NCBI GenBank assembly: GCA_963169325.1
Contig: CAUJEY010000026.1
Span: forward strand, 1 to 52,367
Direction: 5' to 3'
Length of the DNA: 52,367 nt
Source: Bacteroidota bacterium
Lineage (GTDB): Bacteria; Bacteroidota; Bacteroidia; Chitinophagales; Saprospiraceae
The notes beneath the pieces were generated by a model. The model was not told where the DNA came from, searched no databases, and saw nothing but the letters and a program-made list of their open reading frames with translations. This document shows positions 40,550-48,325 of the stretch, piece after piece; position 1 is the first letter of the stretch; the number at the start of each line of letters is the position of its first letter. A program made the translations under genes and the position numbers.

Positions 40550-40675
40550 AGGAAAAAGAAAAGCAGAGATTTCGGGGCAAGGTAAAGTACTTCTAAAGAA
40601 GTTCATCTGCCTTTTGAAAAAACACCGCCGCGCAGTTTCACCGGGTAGCCTGGTCGTCGACGTCTAAACAGCAAA

Positions 40676-41239
40676 TCATGTGCCCGGTTGGAGTTGTTCA
40701 AATGTCCATTGCCCCAGATACTTCCGGAATATTTTCGCAATGTTCCGGGCATCATCGATACCACGGTGGTGGGTACCTTCCAGGGTAAAACCCTCCACGT
40801 ACAGGGCCCCGGCCATGCCCATGGGGCGTTTCATATTTTTAAGGGTAAAATGCTGGTGTTTCAAGCTGATGTGCGGTTGCAGCCAGGCCGTATCCAGTTG
40901 GTGCAATGCGCAATCCTGCTGCAACTGGTTTCGATCGTAAAAACCCCAGGAGCACAAAAAATAGGGATTACGGCCCACGCCGATCCAATCCTGAAAATCG
41001 GCCAGCACCTCCGGAAAATGTTGCGCGGCATCCATATCGGCTTGAATGATGCTCGTCAGTTCGGTGCAAAAAGCGGATAATTCCGGGTGCAGGGTGGGTT
41101 TGATGAAGCGACTAAATTCGCCGGTGATTTCGCCGGCGGCATTGAGGCCGAGTGCCCCGATTTCTATGATTTCAGATTTTCGTTTGAGGCCTTTTTCCGA
41201 CCAGCAGGTAGCCTCTAGGTCGAGGACGATGTATTTCAT
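40676..41239 (-). CDS. DEDDh 3'-5' exonuclease (ERI1/KapD-like)
   Basis: A 187-residue exonuclease of the RNase T/DEDDh superfamily. The catalytic residues are visible: D7 and E9 in VLDLEAT, D102 in GFYDRNQL, and H158 with D163 in HHRGIDDARN, matching the H-x4-D signature. The short length, the TCWSE after the first motif and TLKNMKRPMGMAGAL resemble the ERI1/KapD branch, which acts on structured RNA or DNA 3' ends. The substrate in bacteria of this group is unknown. ATG 41239 is immediately before the first beta strand, as in the family. No operon partner is evident. Confidence 0.92.
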   Translation of the reverse strand: MKYIVLDLEATCWSEKGLKRKSEIIEIGALGLNAAGEITGEFSRFIKPTLHPELSAFCTELTSIIQADMDAAQHFPEVLADFQDWIGVGRNPYFLCSWGFYDRNQLQQDCALHQLDTAWLQPHISLKHQHFTLKNMKRPMGMAGALYVEGFTLEGTHHRGIDDARNIAKIFRKYLGQWTFEQLQPGT

Positions 41240-41415
41240 GTATTTTGGTTTTTAGTACAAATGTGTGTTAACCTGCTCCGGCCCGGAAAAGTTCCCCGGG
41301 GAGGTATCTCGCCATCAGAGCGGTTTGTCCGACCAGCAAACTGGTATAACGGCCGTTCTATAAGATCAAATTTGCCTGCTCATGCAGGTCATCCGGTTCA
41401 GCTTTACCGCTTGGC

Positions 41416-42123
41416 TCAATTCAAGGCCAGGCCAATGGCTAATCCGACCCAGGGTTTCTTATGATAAATCCAGTGGCGCCGGTTCGTATCGGTCAGGTAG
41501 TCGACGCCCAGGCAGAGGCCTGCAGCCAGGTTATTTATGCCGGCAAATACGGCCAGGCCGGTTTGGAGGGTCAGGCCATCGTACTCCGCTTCTACGGCCT
41601 GACGCGTGACCCAGGCATTGATGGGCGTTGTACCGATACCGAAAAGCAGGCCGGTGTCGAAACCCCAGTGCCGGTAGTCGCGACGACTTCGGTTTAAAGG
41701 GTCGCGCGGGTAGGCAAGGGTGAAATAATCCCTGCGGTAACCGCTATACACGGCAAAATTGAACTGGCTGTTCAGTTGCGCCGGCAAACCGCCGGTAGCC
41801 GGCCGGTATTTGAACAGGATCGTGGTCAGATCGAGATCGAGGGATGTTTTGACAAAATGGTACCGGTCCGTTGGGGCGGCTATTCCGCTCTCCGGGGTCG
41901 CCAGCACCCGGGCCTGGCTTTGATCGGGCACTTGCCGCCGGCCGGCCGGCACCAGAGGGTACAGCGTGATCGTATCGGGCTCAAAAGTGACGTACAATTT
42001 TTCCGGCGCCCCGCTTCCGGCGCGTACGCGGTAAATACCGTCAGACCGCTCGTGTTGCAGGATTTTTTCAACGGAACTGCAGCCGCTGAAAAGGAGTACA
42101 GATAAAAAATACCAGTAGCGCAT
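41416..42123 (-). CDS. Hypothetical lipoprotein, beta-rich
   Basis: A 235-residue predicted lipoprotein with lipobox C15 in LLFSGCSS. I do not recognise the family. After a short N-terminal region containing PEKLYVTFEPDTITLYPL, the sequence alternates aromatic and hydrophobic residues (FNFAVYSGYRRDYFTLAY; HWGFDTGLLFGIGTTPIN; LTLQTGLAVFAGINNLAAGLCLGVDYL), as in outer-membrane beta-barrel or barrel-like surface proteins. The last residues (WVGLAIGLALN) could be the final strand. It is flanked by the exonuclease and the amylase on the same strand; no functional link is seen. Some 160 nt without recognised features follow its stop. Confidence 0.75.
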   Translation of the reverse strand: MRYWYFLSVLLFSGCSSVEKILQHERSDGIYRVRAGSGAPEKLYVTFEPDTITLYPLVPAGRRQVPDQSQARVLATPESGIAAPTDRYHFVKTSLDLDLTTILFKYRPATGGLPAQLNSQFNFAVYSGYRRDYFTLAYPRDPLNRSRRDYRHWGFDTGLLFGIGTTPINAWVTRQAVEAEYDGLTLQTGLAVFAGINNLAAGLCLGVDYLTDTNRRHWIYHKKPWVGLAIGLALN

Positions 42124-42215
42124 AAATAATAGTTGTTGCCGGTACGGCCTCTTCCCAATGTTGGACCCGAAAGCGGCGGTTGTAACTCCAGTATTACATT
42201 CCCGGACTAAATCGA

Positions 42216-44066
42216 TTATCGCTGCCGCGCCACCACCATCCCGGTTCCCGGCGCCAGGTCGATTTCCTGCCCGATAGCAGCATTCGTCAGCAAATCACGG
42301 TAATTACCTTTCCGGGGCAGGCGAAAACGTTGGGTTTGCTGATCCAGGTTAAACAACACAAATATTTCCTTTTTCCGGTCGTACCGGCGGTAGAGCAGTG
42401 TTTGGCCTTTGGCCTGCAGGAATTCGATTTGGCCGTGGCACAGCACCGGATTTTCCCGGCGCAGCCGGATGAGCTGTTTGTAATATTCAAAATGTTCCCG
42501 GTTAAAGCCGACGGGATCGGTCGTTTTCGGGCCTTTTTGAATGTTGTTTCGGGTTTCCGGGTCAAAGGTAAATTCCGGCCACCAAAGCGGCTTGCGGCAG
42601 TCGGGGTCGTCGGAGCCCCACATACCCATTTCGTCGCCGTTCCAGATTTGCGGTGCGCCGATATTGGTAAAAGCGTGCAACAGGTAGAGCCGTACGCGCC
42701 GGTAAGTATCTGCGTCGGGTTTGCCGGTTTTGTAGCCGGGGTCGTCGTACGGATGCGCGCGGTATTTGTACTTGCCGGGATTGTAAAAACAGGTGAGCAG
42801 CCGGGCGGCGTCGTGGGTGGCAGCGGTGTTCATCATGGCGTAACGGAAAGGTTTGGCCAGGCGGTTCCACTGAAACAGCAGGCTGTCGGCAAACTGCCGG
42901 GCATCGATGGAGTCGACAGTTTTGGCAAAAAAACTGCGCGCCGGCCGGTACGCCTGGTAAAACATAACGGCGTCGAACATATCGCCGCTGCAATACGGCA
43001 CAGGGTTCATCAGGTCATTCGGCCATTTTTCCCACCAGATTTCGCCTACCAAATACGCATCCGGCTTCACGGCTTTGACTTCCCGGCGCAACTCGCGCCA
43101 GAATTGAAGCGGAATCTGGTCGGCCACGTCGAGCCGGTAGCCGTCGATACCTTTCGAGGGGTCGCCGTCGGGGGCAAGCCAGCGCCGGGTGACGGCGAAA
43201 ATATGCGCTTTGAAACCGGAGTGGATATTGCCCTCGTACGGATGTCCCGAGACGCGAGGCACCGGCACATCTACTTTTTTGATCTCCGGCAGGCTGTTCA
43301 CATTGGCCCAGCCCTGGTACCGGAATTCGTTTGCCGGCGTGGCCGGATCGTCGAAAGCGAAGATTTCGTACCAGTCTTTGTAGGCCGAGCGCTGCTGGTT
43401 TTCCAGGATATCTTTCCAGGCCCAGAACTCCGCGCCGGTGTGGTTCCAGGAGTAATCCACCACCACGCGGATATTGCGCTGGTGCGCCTCCTGTACGATT
43501 TTCAGGAACAATTTGTCGGCGGCGGTCCATTTCCAGGTGGCCGGGTCATTGGGGCTTTCTGCGGCGATTATTTTTTTGTCGCCCTCGGGGTCGGGGCCGA
43601 AGTTCACATCGATATGATGGTAACTCCGGGCGTCGTATTTGTGCGAGGAAGGTGCGTCGTTGAGCGGATTGAAATAAATGGCCGTGATGCCGAGGTCCTT
43701 CAGATAATCCAGTTTGCCGAGTACGCCCTGCAAATCACCGCCGTAGCGGCGAAAAAACAGGGTTTCGTTCAGCGGCCGGCCGGTGGTGGCAGCCCAGGAT
43801 TCCTGCCGGTACCAGTCCTGCGTCCAGGGGGTGAGGGCCCAGTCCTGCGGCAGGGCGAAAAAATCGGTGGAAGCCTGGATGTCGTTCGGTGTCGGGTCGT
43901 TGGCCCGGTCGCCGTTGGCGAAACGTTCTACAAAAATCTGATACCAGATGGCGTCGGCGGCCCATTTTGGCGGTTGGCGATCAGCGGCTTTGGACGATTG
44001 GGCGAGGAGGGGGCTTTGTCCCAACAGAAGCATAAAGAAAAACAGCACCGGGTATTTGAACAGCAT
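42216..44066 (-). CDS. Secreted alpha-amylase-family (GH13) glycoside hydrolase
   Basis: A 616-residue exported GH13 enzyme. The signal peptide (1-23, ending LLAQ) sets the start. The (beta/alpha)8 barrel begins DAIWYQIFVERFANGD. Conserved regions: VVDYSWNHTG (region I); GIDGYRLDVADQ, with the nucleophile Asp about residue 312 (region II); LVGEIWWE, with the acid/base Glu about 343 (region III); and ATHDAARLLT, with the transition-state Asp (region IV; the usual N-H-D is T-H-D). A C-terminal beta domain follows. The neopullulanase/cyclomaltodextrinase-like features suggest degradation of maltodextrins or pullulan in the periplasm. No susC/D pair is adjacent, so it is not in a classical polysaccharide-utilisation locus here. 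Confidence 0.93.
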   Translation of the reverse strand: MLFKYPVLFFFMLLLGQSPLLAQSSKAADRQPPKWAADAIWYQIFVERFANGDRANDPTPNDIQASTDFFALPQDWALTPWTQDWYRQESWAATTGRPLNETLFFRRYGGDLQGVLGKLDYLKDLGITAIYFNPLNDAPSSHKYDARSYHHIDVNFGPDPEGDKKIIAAESPNDPATWKWTAADKLFLKIVQEAHQRNIRVVVDYSWNHTGAEFWAWKDILENQQRSAYKDWYEIFAFDDPATPANEFRYQGWANVNSLPEIKKVDVPVPRVSGHPYEGNIHSGFKAHIFAVTRRWLAPDGDPSKGIDGYRLDVADQIPLQFWRELRREVKAVKPDAYLVGEIWWEKWPNDLMNPVPYCSGDMFDAVMFYQAYRPARSFFAKTVDSIDARQFADSLLFQWNRLAKPFRYAMMNTAATHDAARLLTCFYNPGKYKYRAHPYDDPGYKTGKPDADTYRRVRLYLLHAFTNIGAPQIWNGDEMGMWGSDDPDCRKPLWWPEFTFDPETRNNIQKGPKTTDPVGFNREHFEYYKQLIRLRRENPVLCHGQIEFLQAKGQTLLYRRYDRKKEIFVLFNLDQQTQRFRLPRKGNYRDLLTNAAIGQEIDLAPGTGMVVARQR

Positions 44067-44111
44067 AAGACCAGAATTTAGCGGTGTTACAAAAAGCCCC
44101 TAAAGGTCGTA

Positions 44112-44948
44112 TTAATCTGAAAAAACAAGCCCGGCCTTTTCATACAAAACCGGGTTCAGCGGCGTATTCACTACTTCGCCTACCTTCGCTCCGGGGCACC
44201 AGGCATTCCAGTCATCCAACTGATTTGAGTTTTCAGGGTTTTTCAGGATCATGTTTTTATCCATGTAGATCATAGTCATCACCTTGCGCATGGCGCCCGA
44301 GCGATTGGCGCCGGCGCGGTGGTACAGCCAGCCGCTGTGAAAACTGACTTCCCCGGCATCGAAAGGCTCTACGACGTGCTCGAAACCCGCTTCCGCCAGT
44401 TTTTCGCCCAGCATTGCTTCGCTTTCGTCGCTGATTTCCAGATTGCGCCCGGTATTCATCGCATGGCTTTTGGCGCTGAACTCCAGCGGGCCCATTTCCA
44501 GCGGCGTTGCCTGCAAGGGTATCCAAACGGTTACGGTTTTGTCGGTGGCCAGCGGCCAGTAATATTGGTCGGCATGCCAGGGTGTGTGGCCGCCGCCGGC
44601 CTCTTTGTACAGGGCCTGGTCGTGGTACAGGCGAACGCCGCTGACGCCCATCAAGTCGGCTGCTATTTGGGCCAAACGACGGCTGAACACGATCTCTTTC
44701 GCCGGCTCCGACTGTTTCCAGATATTCATGACTTGTAAAAATGCCTTGCCGTAGGTATCCCGTTCCGCAAGCGGCAGGTGTTGGGTGTTCAGCCGTATCA
44801 CTTCCCGGGTGATGGTTTGATCGAGGTGTTCGAGCAATTCCGGCGGCAATACGTTTTTGATTTTGATAAATCCATTTTCGCGGAACGAGCGGATCTGGTC
44901 ATCTGTCAGCACAAATGGCTCGGATAAATACGGTGGAATGGTCGGCAT
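44112..44948 (-). CDS. Phytanoyl-CoA dioxygenase (PhyH) family Fe(II)/2-oxoglutarate oxygenase
   Basis: A 278-residue non-haem iron dioxygenase. Iron ligands fit H125-x-D127 in TPWHADQYYW and H210 in WLYHRAGANRS; R216 probably binds 2-oxoglutarate. The N-terminal DDQIRSFRENGFIKIKNVL and central VWIPLQATPLEMGPLEFSAKSH are family hallmarks. PhyH proteins hydroxylate varied small molecules (phytanoyl-CoA, ectoine, fatty-acid derivatives), so the substrate is open. ATG 44948 (MPTIPPYLSE) is used; the frame extends to 45041 without a convincing start. It sits directly downstream of argD on the minus strand (97 nt), so co-transcription is possible. Confidence 0.9.
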   Translation of the reverse strand: MPTIPPYLSEPFVLTDDQIRSFRENGFIKIKNVLPPELLEHLDQTITREVIRLNTQHLPLAERDTYGKAFLQVMNIWKQSEPAKEIVFSRRLAQIAADLMGVSGVRLYHDQALYKEAGGGHTPWHADQYYWPLATDKTVTVWIPLQATPLEMGPLEFSAKSHAMNTGRNLEISDESEAMLGEKLAEAGFEHVVEPFDAGEVSFHSGWLYHRAGANRSGAMRKVMTMIYMDKNMILKNPENSNQLDDWNAWCPGAKVGEVVNTPLNPVLYEKAGLVFSD

Positions 44949-45044
44949 AACAAGTGTTGTTTTGACGGGCAAAGTTCCACTAACGGCAGATAAATCGGTT
45001 CCAATATTTCGACAAAAGCAGGACGATATGCCAAGAAACATAAT

Positions 45045-46175
45045 TTACCCTGCACTTATTGCCGCCATCAATTTTTCCAAAAACAAATCCGCCTCTTCCC
45101 GGGTCAGCGCCAGCGAAGGCAACAGCCGAATAACATTGCCTTTGGCCTCGCCGGTAAAAATATGGTGCTGAAACAAGAGGTTTTGGCGCAGGTCGGCGTG
45201 TGAATCGGGCACATCAAAGCCGATCATGAGTCCGGCGCCACGCACGTTTAGGATGACCGGAAAACGTGATAATTCATCCAGCAAATACTGTCCCAGCCGG
45301 GCCGCATTTTCTATCAATTTTTCCTGCCCGATCACTTCCAGCACAGCCAGGGCGGCTGCGCAAGCCAGTGGATTGCCGCCGAAGGTGGTGCCCAGCAGGC
45401 CGTGTTTAGCCTGAAACTGCGGCGCGATCAATACACCCGCCACGGGGAAACCATTGCCCATACCTTTGGCCACGGTGTAGAGATCGGCCTCCACGCCGGC
45501 ATGGTCGTGCGAGAAGAACTGCCCGCTGCGCCCGTAGCCGCACTGTACGCTGTCGGCAATAAACACGGCGCCGTGTTGCGTGCAGAGGGCGCGGATACGT
45601 TGTAAAAACGCCGGTTCGGCCACCCGGATACCGCCCACGCCCTGAATGCCCTCCACAATGACGGCAGCAAACTCGTGTTCGGTAAAAGCCTGCTCTAAAG
45701 CAGCGAGGTCATTCAACGGAGCGAATACAATATTGCCGGTGCGATTTACAGGCGCCACGATGGCCGGGTTATCCGTCGCTTCCACGGCCAGCGAGGTACG
45801 CCCGTGAAAGGCCCGCTGGAAGGCCAGTACTTTTTTCCGGCCGGTATGAAACGAGGCCAGTTTCAGCGCGTTTTCGTTGGCTTCGGCGCCGGAATTGCAG
45901 AGAAACAAACGGAAGTTTTCCTTACCGCTGAGTTGTCCCAGTTTTTCGGCAAGTTCGGTTTGCAAGGGCAGGTGTACCGAATTGGAGTAGAAGGCCAGTT
46001 GCCGCAGCTGCGTTTCGATCCGCTCCACCCAATGCGGGTGGCTGTGACCGATGGAGATGACCGCGTGGCCGCCGTACATATCGAGGTAGCGGTTGTTTTG
46101 GTCATCCCAAACCCAGGCGCCTGCGCCTTTGGTGATGCGGATGGGCTGGAGGGCGTATACGTCGAAAAGAGTCAT
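45045..46175 (-). CDS. argD: N-acetylornithine/N-succinylornithine aminotransferase
   Basis: A 376-residue class III PLP aminotransferase that converts the N-acyl-glutamate semialdehyde to N-acylornithine in arginine biosynthesis. It carries the CNSGAEANENALKLA segment (93-107), GRTSLA, IVEGIQGVGG (173-182), IADSVQCGYGRSG and the PLP-binding lysine K237 in YTVAKGMGNGFP. The best family fit is the ArgD/succinylornithine type. It is separated from argC-argG by about 6.5 kb of unrelated genes, whereas in Bacteroides argD is next to argC. ATG 46175 is used: the ten codons upstream are translated CGTCATT repeat. The tract at 46182 begins 6 nt before the start codon. Confidence 0.94.
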   Translation of the reverse strand: MTLFDVYALQPIRITKGAGAWVWDDQNNRYLDMYGGHAVISIGHSHPHWVERIETQLRQLAFYSNSVHLPLQTELAEKLGQLSGKENFRLFLCNSGAEANENALKLASFHTGRKKVLAFQRAFHGRTSLAVEATDNPAIVAPVNRTGNIVFAPLNDLAALEQAFTEHEFAAVIVEGIQGVGGIRVAEPAFLQRIRALCTQHGAVFIADSVQCGYGRSGQFFSHDHAGVEADLYTVAKGMGNGFPVAGVLIAPQFQAKHGLLGTTFGGNPLACAAALAVLEVIGQEKLIENAARLGQYLLDELSRFPVILNVRGAGLMIGFDVPDSHADLRQNLLFQHHIFTGEAKGNVIRLLPSLALTREEADLFLEKLMAAISAG

Positions 46176-46181
46176 TTTACT

Positions 46182-46280
46182 CGTCATTTCGTCATTGGGC
46201 GTCATTGGGCGTCATTTCGTCATTGCTCGTCATTGGGCGTCATTTCGTCATTGAGCGTCATTGGGCGTCATTAGTCATTA
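46182..46280. repeat. CGTCATTG repeat tract before argD
   Basis: An uninterrupted series of CGTCATTGGG and CGTCATTTCGTCATT units over 99 nt, directly upstream of argD (minus strand). On the argD sense strand it reads CCCAATGACG, identical in kind to the tract at 39612-39678. No large opposite arm is present at either locus; together they are the two orientations of one repeat. Confidence 0.9.
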
Positions 46281-46384
46281 CCCGCGTTCTTGGACATTCG
46301 CCAATGATAATCGTATTTGAGCAGGGGCCGGCGGTTTAGGCGTTTCCTTATAAATCTGTTGGTTTCTGCGCGCAGCGCGCAGGA

Positions 46385-47113
46385 TCATCCGTATAACTCG
46401 TAGTGTATTTGTGCCCGTTCGTAGCCCAGTTTGACCAGCAAATTGGCTACCGCTTCGTCGATCATATTACTCCATCCGCAGAGGTAAAAATCTATATCGG
46501 GCCGTTTTTCGGCATAGTGTTTCAGGTAGATCTGATGGATGTACCCCTGGTAGCCGGGCCAATCGGCCTGGCGCGACAAAGCCACATCGTATTTAAATCC
46601 GGGCATCGTTCGGGCCAGTTCCTCGAATTCTTCACGATATAAAATATCTGCCTCCACACGGGCGCCGAAAATGAGGTGAATATTGCGATGCGGTTTGCCG
46701 GAATGGTGCAGATCGCGCAGCATGCTTCGAAAAGGGGCTATGCCAGTGCCCGTGCAAATAAAAACCAGGTCTTTGTCGAGTATTTCCGGCAGCACGAATC
46801 CACCCTCCGGGCCTTTCCAGCGAACGGGAGTTCCGGGTTTTACTTCATCGAACAAATAATGGGATGCCAGGCCGTCTGGCGCGCGTACAATGCAGAATTC
46901 CAGTGCGTTGGGGTCATCATCCGGGGCGCTGGCGATGGAATAACTGCGCCAGCGTTGCAGGCGTTTGTCGCCGATAGGCAGGTCCATGGTGATAAACTGC
47001 CCTGCCTGGAAATCGGGCCGGTCTCCATTCGGGTTTTCGAGCCAAAAGCGTTTGACGTTGGGCGAGGCGGGTTCTATTTTCGAGATGATACTGTCGTACC
47101 AGGTAGTGGGCAT
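46385..47113 (-). CDS. Ferredoxin-NADP reductase-type flavoprotein
   Basis: A 242-residue FAD/NAD(P) oxidoreductase of the ferredoxin reductase superfamily. The FAD-binding RWRSYSIAS is at residues 54-62 (R56, S57, Y58, S59). The flavin-phosphate loop is FQAGQFITMDLP (35-46). The NAD(P) domain has CTGTGIAPFRSMLRDL (about 119-134) and a C-terminal DFYLCGWSNMIDEAVANLL. There is no N- or C-terminal 2Fe-2S ferredoxin domain, so an external carrier is needed. It may reduce ferredoxin or flavodoxin, or act with an oxygenase; the nearby PhyH protein is not a typical partner. It starts 16 nt from a GGTTTCTGG tract. Confidence 0.92.
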   Translation of the reverse strand: MPTTWYDSIISKIEPASPNVKRFWLENPNGDRPDFQAGQFITMDLPIGDKRLQRWRSYSIASAPDDDPNALEFCIVRAPDGLASHYLFDEVKPGTPVRWKGPEGGFVLPEILDKDLVFICTGTGIAPFRSMLRDLHHSGKPHRNIHLIFGARVEADILYREEFEELARTMPGFKYDVALSRQADWPGYQGYIHQIYLKHYAEKRPDIDFYLCGWSNMIDEAVANLLVKLGYERAQIHYELYG

Positions 47114-47129
47114 GCTGTTTATAGTTACA

Positions 47130-47185
47130 AAGGTTTCTGGCTAGAAAGGGGTTAGAAGGTTCCTGGTTAGAAGGTTTCTGGCTGG
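47130..47185. repeat. One-armed GGTTTCTGG repeat tract
   Basis: Units AAGGTTTCTGGCTAGAA, GGGGTTAGAAGGTTCCTGG and TTAGAAGGTTTCTGG repeat over 56 nt upstream of the ferredoxin reductase (minus strand). Sense strand is CCAGAAACC. No complementary arm is found nearby. Same family as 18982-19087 and 48141-48314. Confidence 0.8.
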
Positions 47186-47335
47186 TGCTTGCCCCTTTAA
47201 CAGAGTGGGCCGTGGATTGTTTAGCCGAAAACTATTCGCATTTTTGCAAGCCAGTTGGTTGCCAGGAAGCGCCAAATTTGAAAAATATAACCATCACCAA
47301 ATCAATTTTTTTTAAACAGCCATTTCACCGCAGCC

Positions 47336-47803
47336 ATGCCGTATTCCACCTACCTGCTTCGCTATTTCTATGTTTGGATTGCCGCTGCCGTGTTGATCAC
47401 GGATGTACTTACCGGCTTCAGAGGTAGCATGGAGATTCAATCCGGCGGTATTAACATATCGATGCGCATCTGGCAGTTTATGCTGGGCCTGGCGCTTTTC
47501 CTGATATTAATTGGTGTGATACATGTTTGGATCGACCACAGCAGACGCGACTTTCCCCGTCGGGTAAAAATCCTGCACCTTGCCGTTTCCGTGTTGTTTA
47601 GCATCGTGATGTTTATCTACCTGCAAATTCTGGAAACGAGGCGCTTAGACAGCCCGAAACGGTATTTTCAAGCGGATCAGTTGCGGTATTGGGAGGAGGC
47701 CAACATAGCCTTGGCCATCCTTATACTGACGTTTTTGGTAGCGCAGGTGTTGTTTGTTTTTTATCTGATTCGGGTGAACAGAAATCGGCTAGAATCAAGA
47801 TAA
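47336..47803 (+). CDS. Small four-helix membrane protein of unknown function
   Basis: A 155-residue protein with hydrophobic segments at about 8-26, 44-66, 80-98 and 122-144 and a basic C-terminus (RVNRNRLESR). No conserved motif or charged active-site pattern is seen, so no function is offered. It has no signal peptide other than the first helix. It stands alone: divergent from the ferredoxin reductase and 522 nt before secA. The only nearby promoter-like hits have one mismatch. The coding call rests on its length, hydrophobic pattern and lack of a better reading frame on either strand. Confidence 0.7.
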   Translation: MPYSTYLLRYFYVWIAAAVLITDVLTGFRGSMEIQSGGINISMRIWQFMLGLALFLILIGVIHVWIDHSRRDFPRRVKILHLAVSVLFSIVMFIYLQILETRRLDSPKRYFQADQLRYWEEANIALAILILTFLVAQVLFVFYLIRVNRNRLESR

Positions 47804-48092
47804 TGCACAGAGCATTCTGCCTTAGTGTAAGCACAACCGTATTGGTAAGGTCATTCGGGTGCGAACCGGTTTGCCCTCGAGTTCGCCGGGAGCCCAGCAC
47901 GGCATCTGCGCAAACATTTGCCGGATAAGCGGTTCTACACAAGGATGGGGTTGGACAGATGCAGCCAAGATTAAAACTGGCGGGCTTTTGTTCTAACGCT
48001 GCCACCTTTTCATGCACCTTGCCTGCATTTCTGCCATTTTGGCAAAATTTGCCATTTTCATCCGGCTGGAATGAAATGTGCAGAACCCAACC
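47804..48092. other. Gene-free stretch before the secA promoter
   Basis: About 290 nt with no convincing gene on either strand; the short frames here lack start context and domain character. No hairpin or repeat of note before 48093. Confidence 0.6.
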
Positions 48093-48121
48093 TTTGCCCA
48101 TGAACCAAAATCGTATCTTTG
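48093..48121 (+). promoter_or_regulatory. Promoter of secA
   Basis: TTTG (48093-48096), a 17-nt spacer and an exact TATCTTTG (48114-48121). It lies 204 nt before the secA ATG, so the leader would be about 195 nt long and consist mostly of the inverted repeat tract at 48141-48314. Confidence 0.65.
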
Positions 48122-48140
48122 CACCTCTTTTGAAAATAAA

Positions 48141-48314
48141 AGGGTTTGATGGTTTGACGGTTTGAAGGTTTGAGAGTTAGAAGGTTCGAGGATTGCTGGT
48201 TAGACGGTTTTTGCCGACCAGGAACCTTCAAACCAGAAACCCTCAAACCCTCAAACCCTCAAACCCCCAAACCCCCAAACCCCCAAACCCCTAAACCTTC
48301 AAACCTTCCAACCT
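48141..48314. repeat. Large inverted repeat tract in the secA leader
   Basis: The left arm (48141-48209) is G-rich: GGGTTTGATGG, GGTTTGACGG, GGTTTGAAGG and similar units. The right arm (about 48217-48314) is C-rich: AACCTTC, AAACCAGAAACC, then AAACCCTC and AAACCCCC units. The middle of the right arm is telomere-like (AAACCCC units). The arms are complementary over several blocks. The tract lies between the secA promoter and ATG and ends 11 nt before the start codon. Confidence 0.9.
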
Positions 48315-48325
48315 ATTCAATCAAG

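Noticed and set aside
42330-44081. 583-residue plus-strand frame opposite the amylase
   Set aside because: The minus-strand amylase has all GH13 motifs and a signal peptide; the plus frame is a shadow rich in Val, Gly and Phe.
48241-48300. CRISPR-like or telomere-like array of AAACCCC units
   Set aside because: Units are under 10 nt with no spacers and no cas genes nearby; it is part of a low-complexity inverted repeat.
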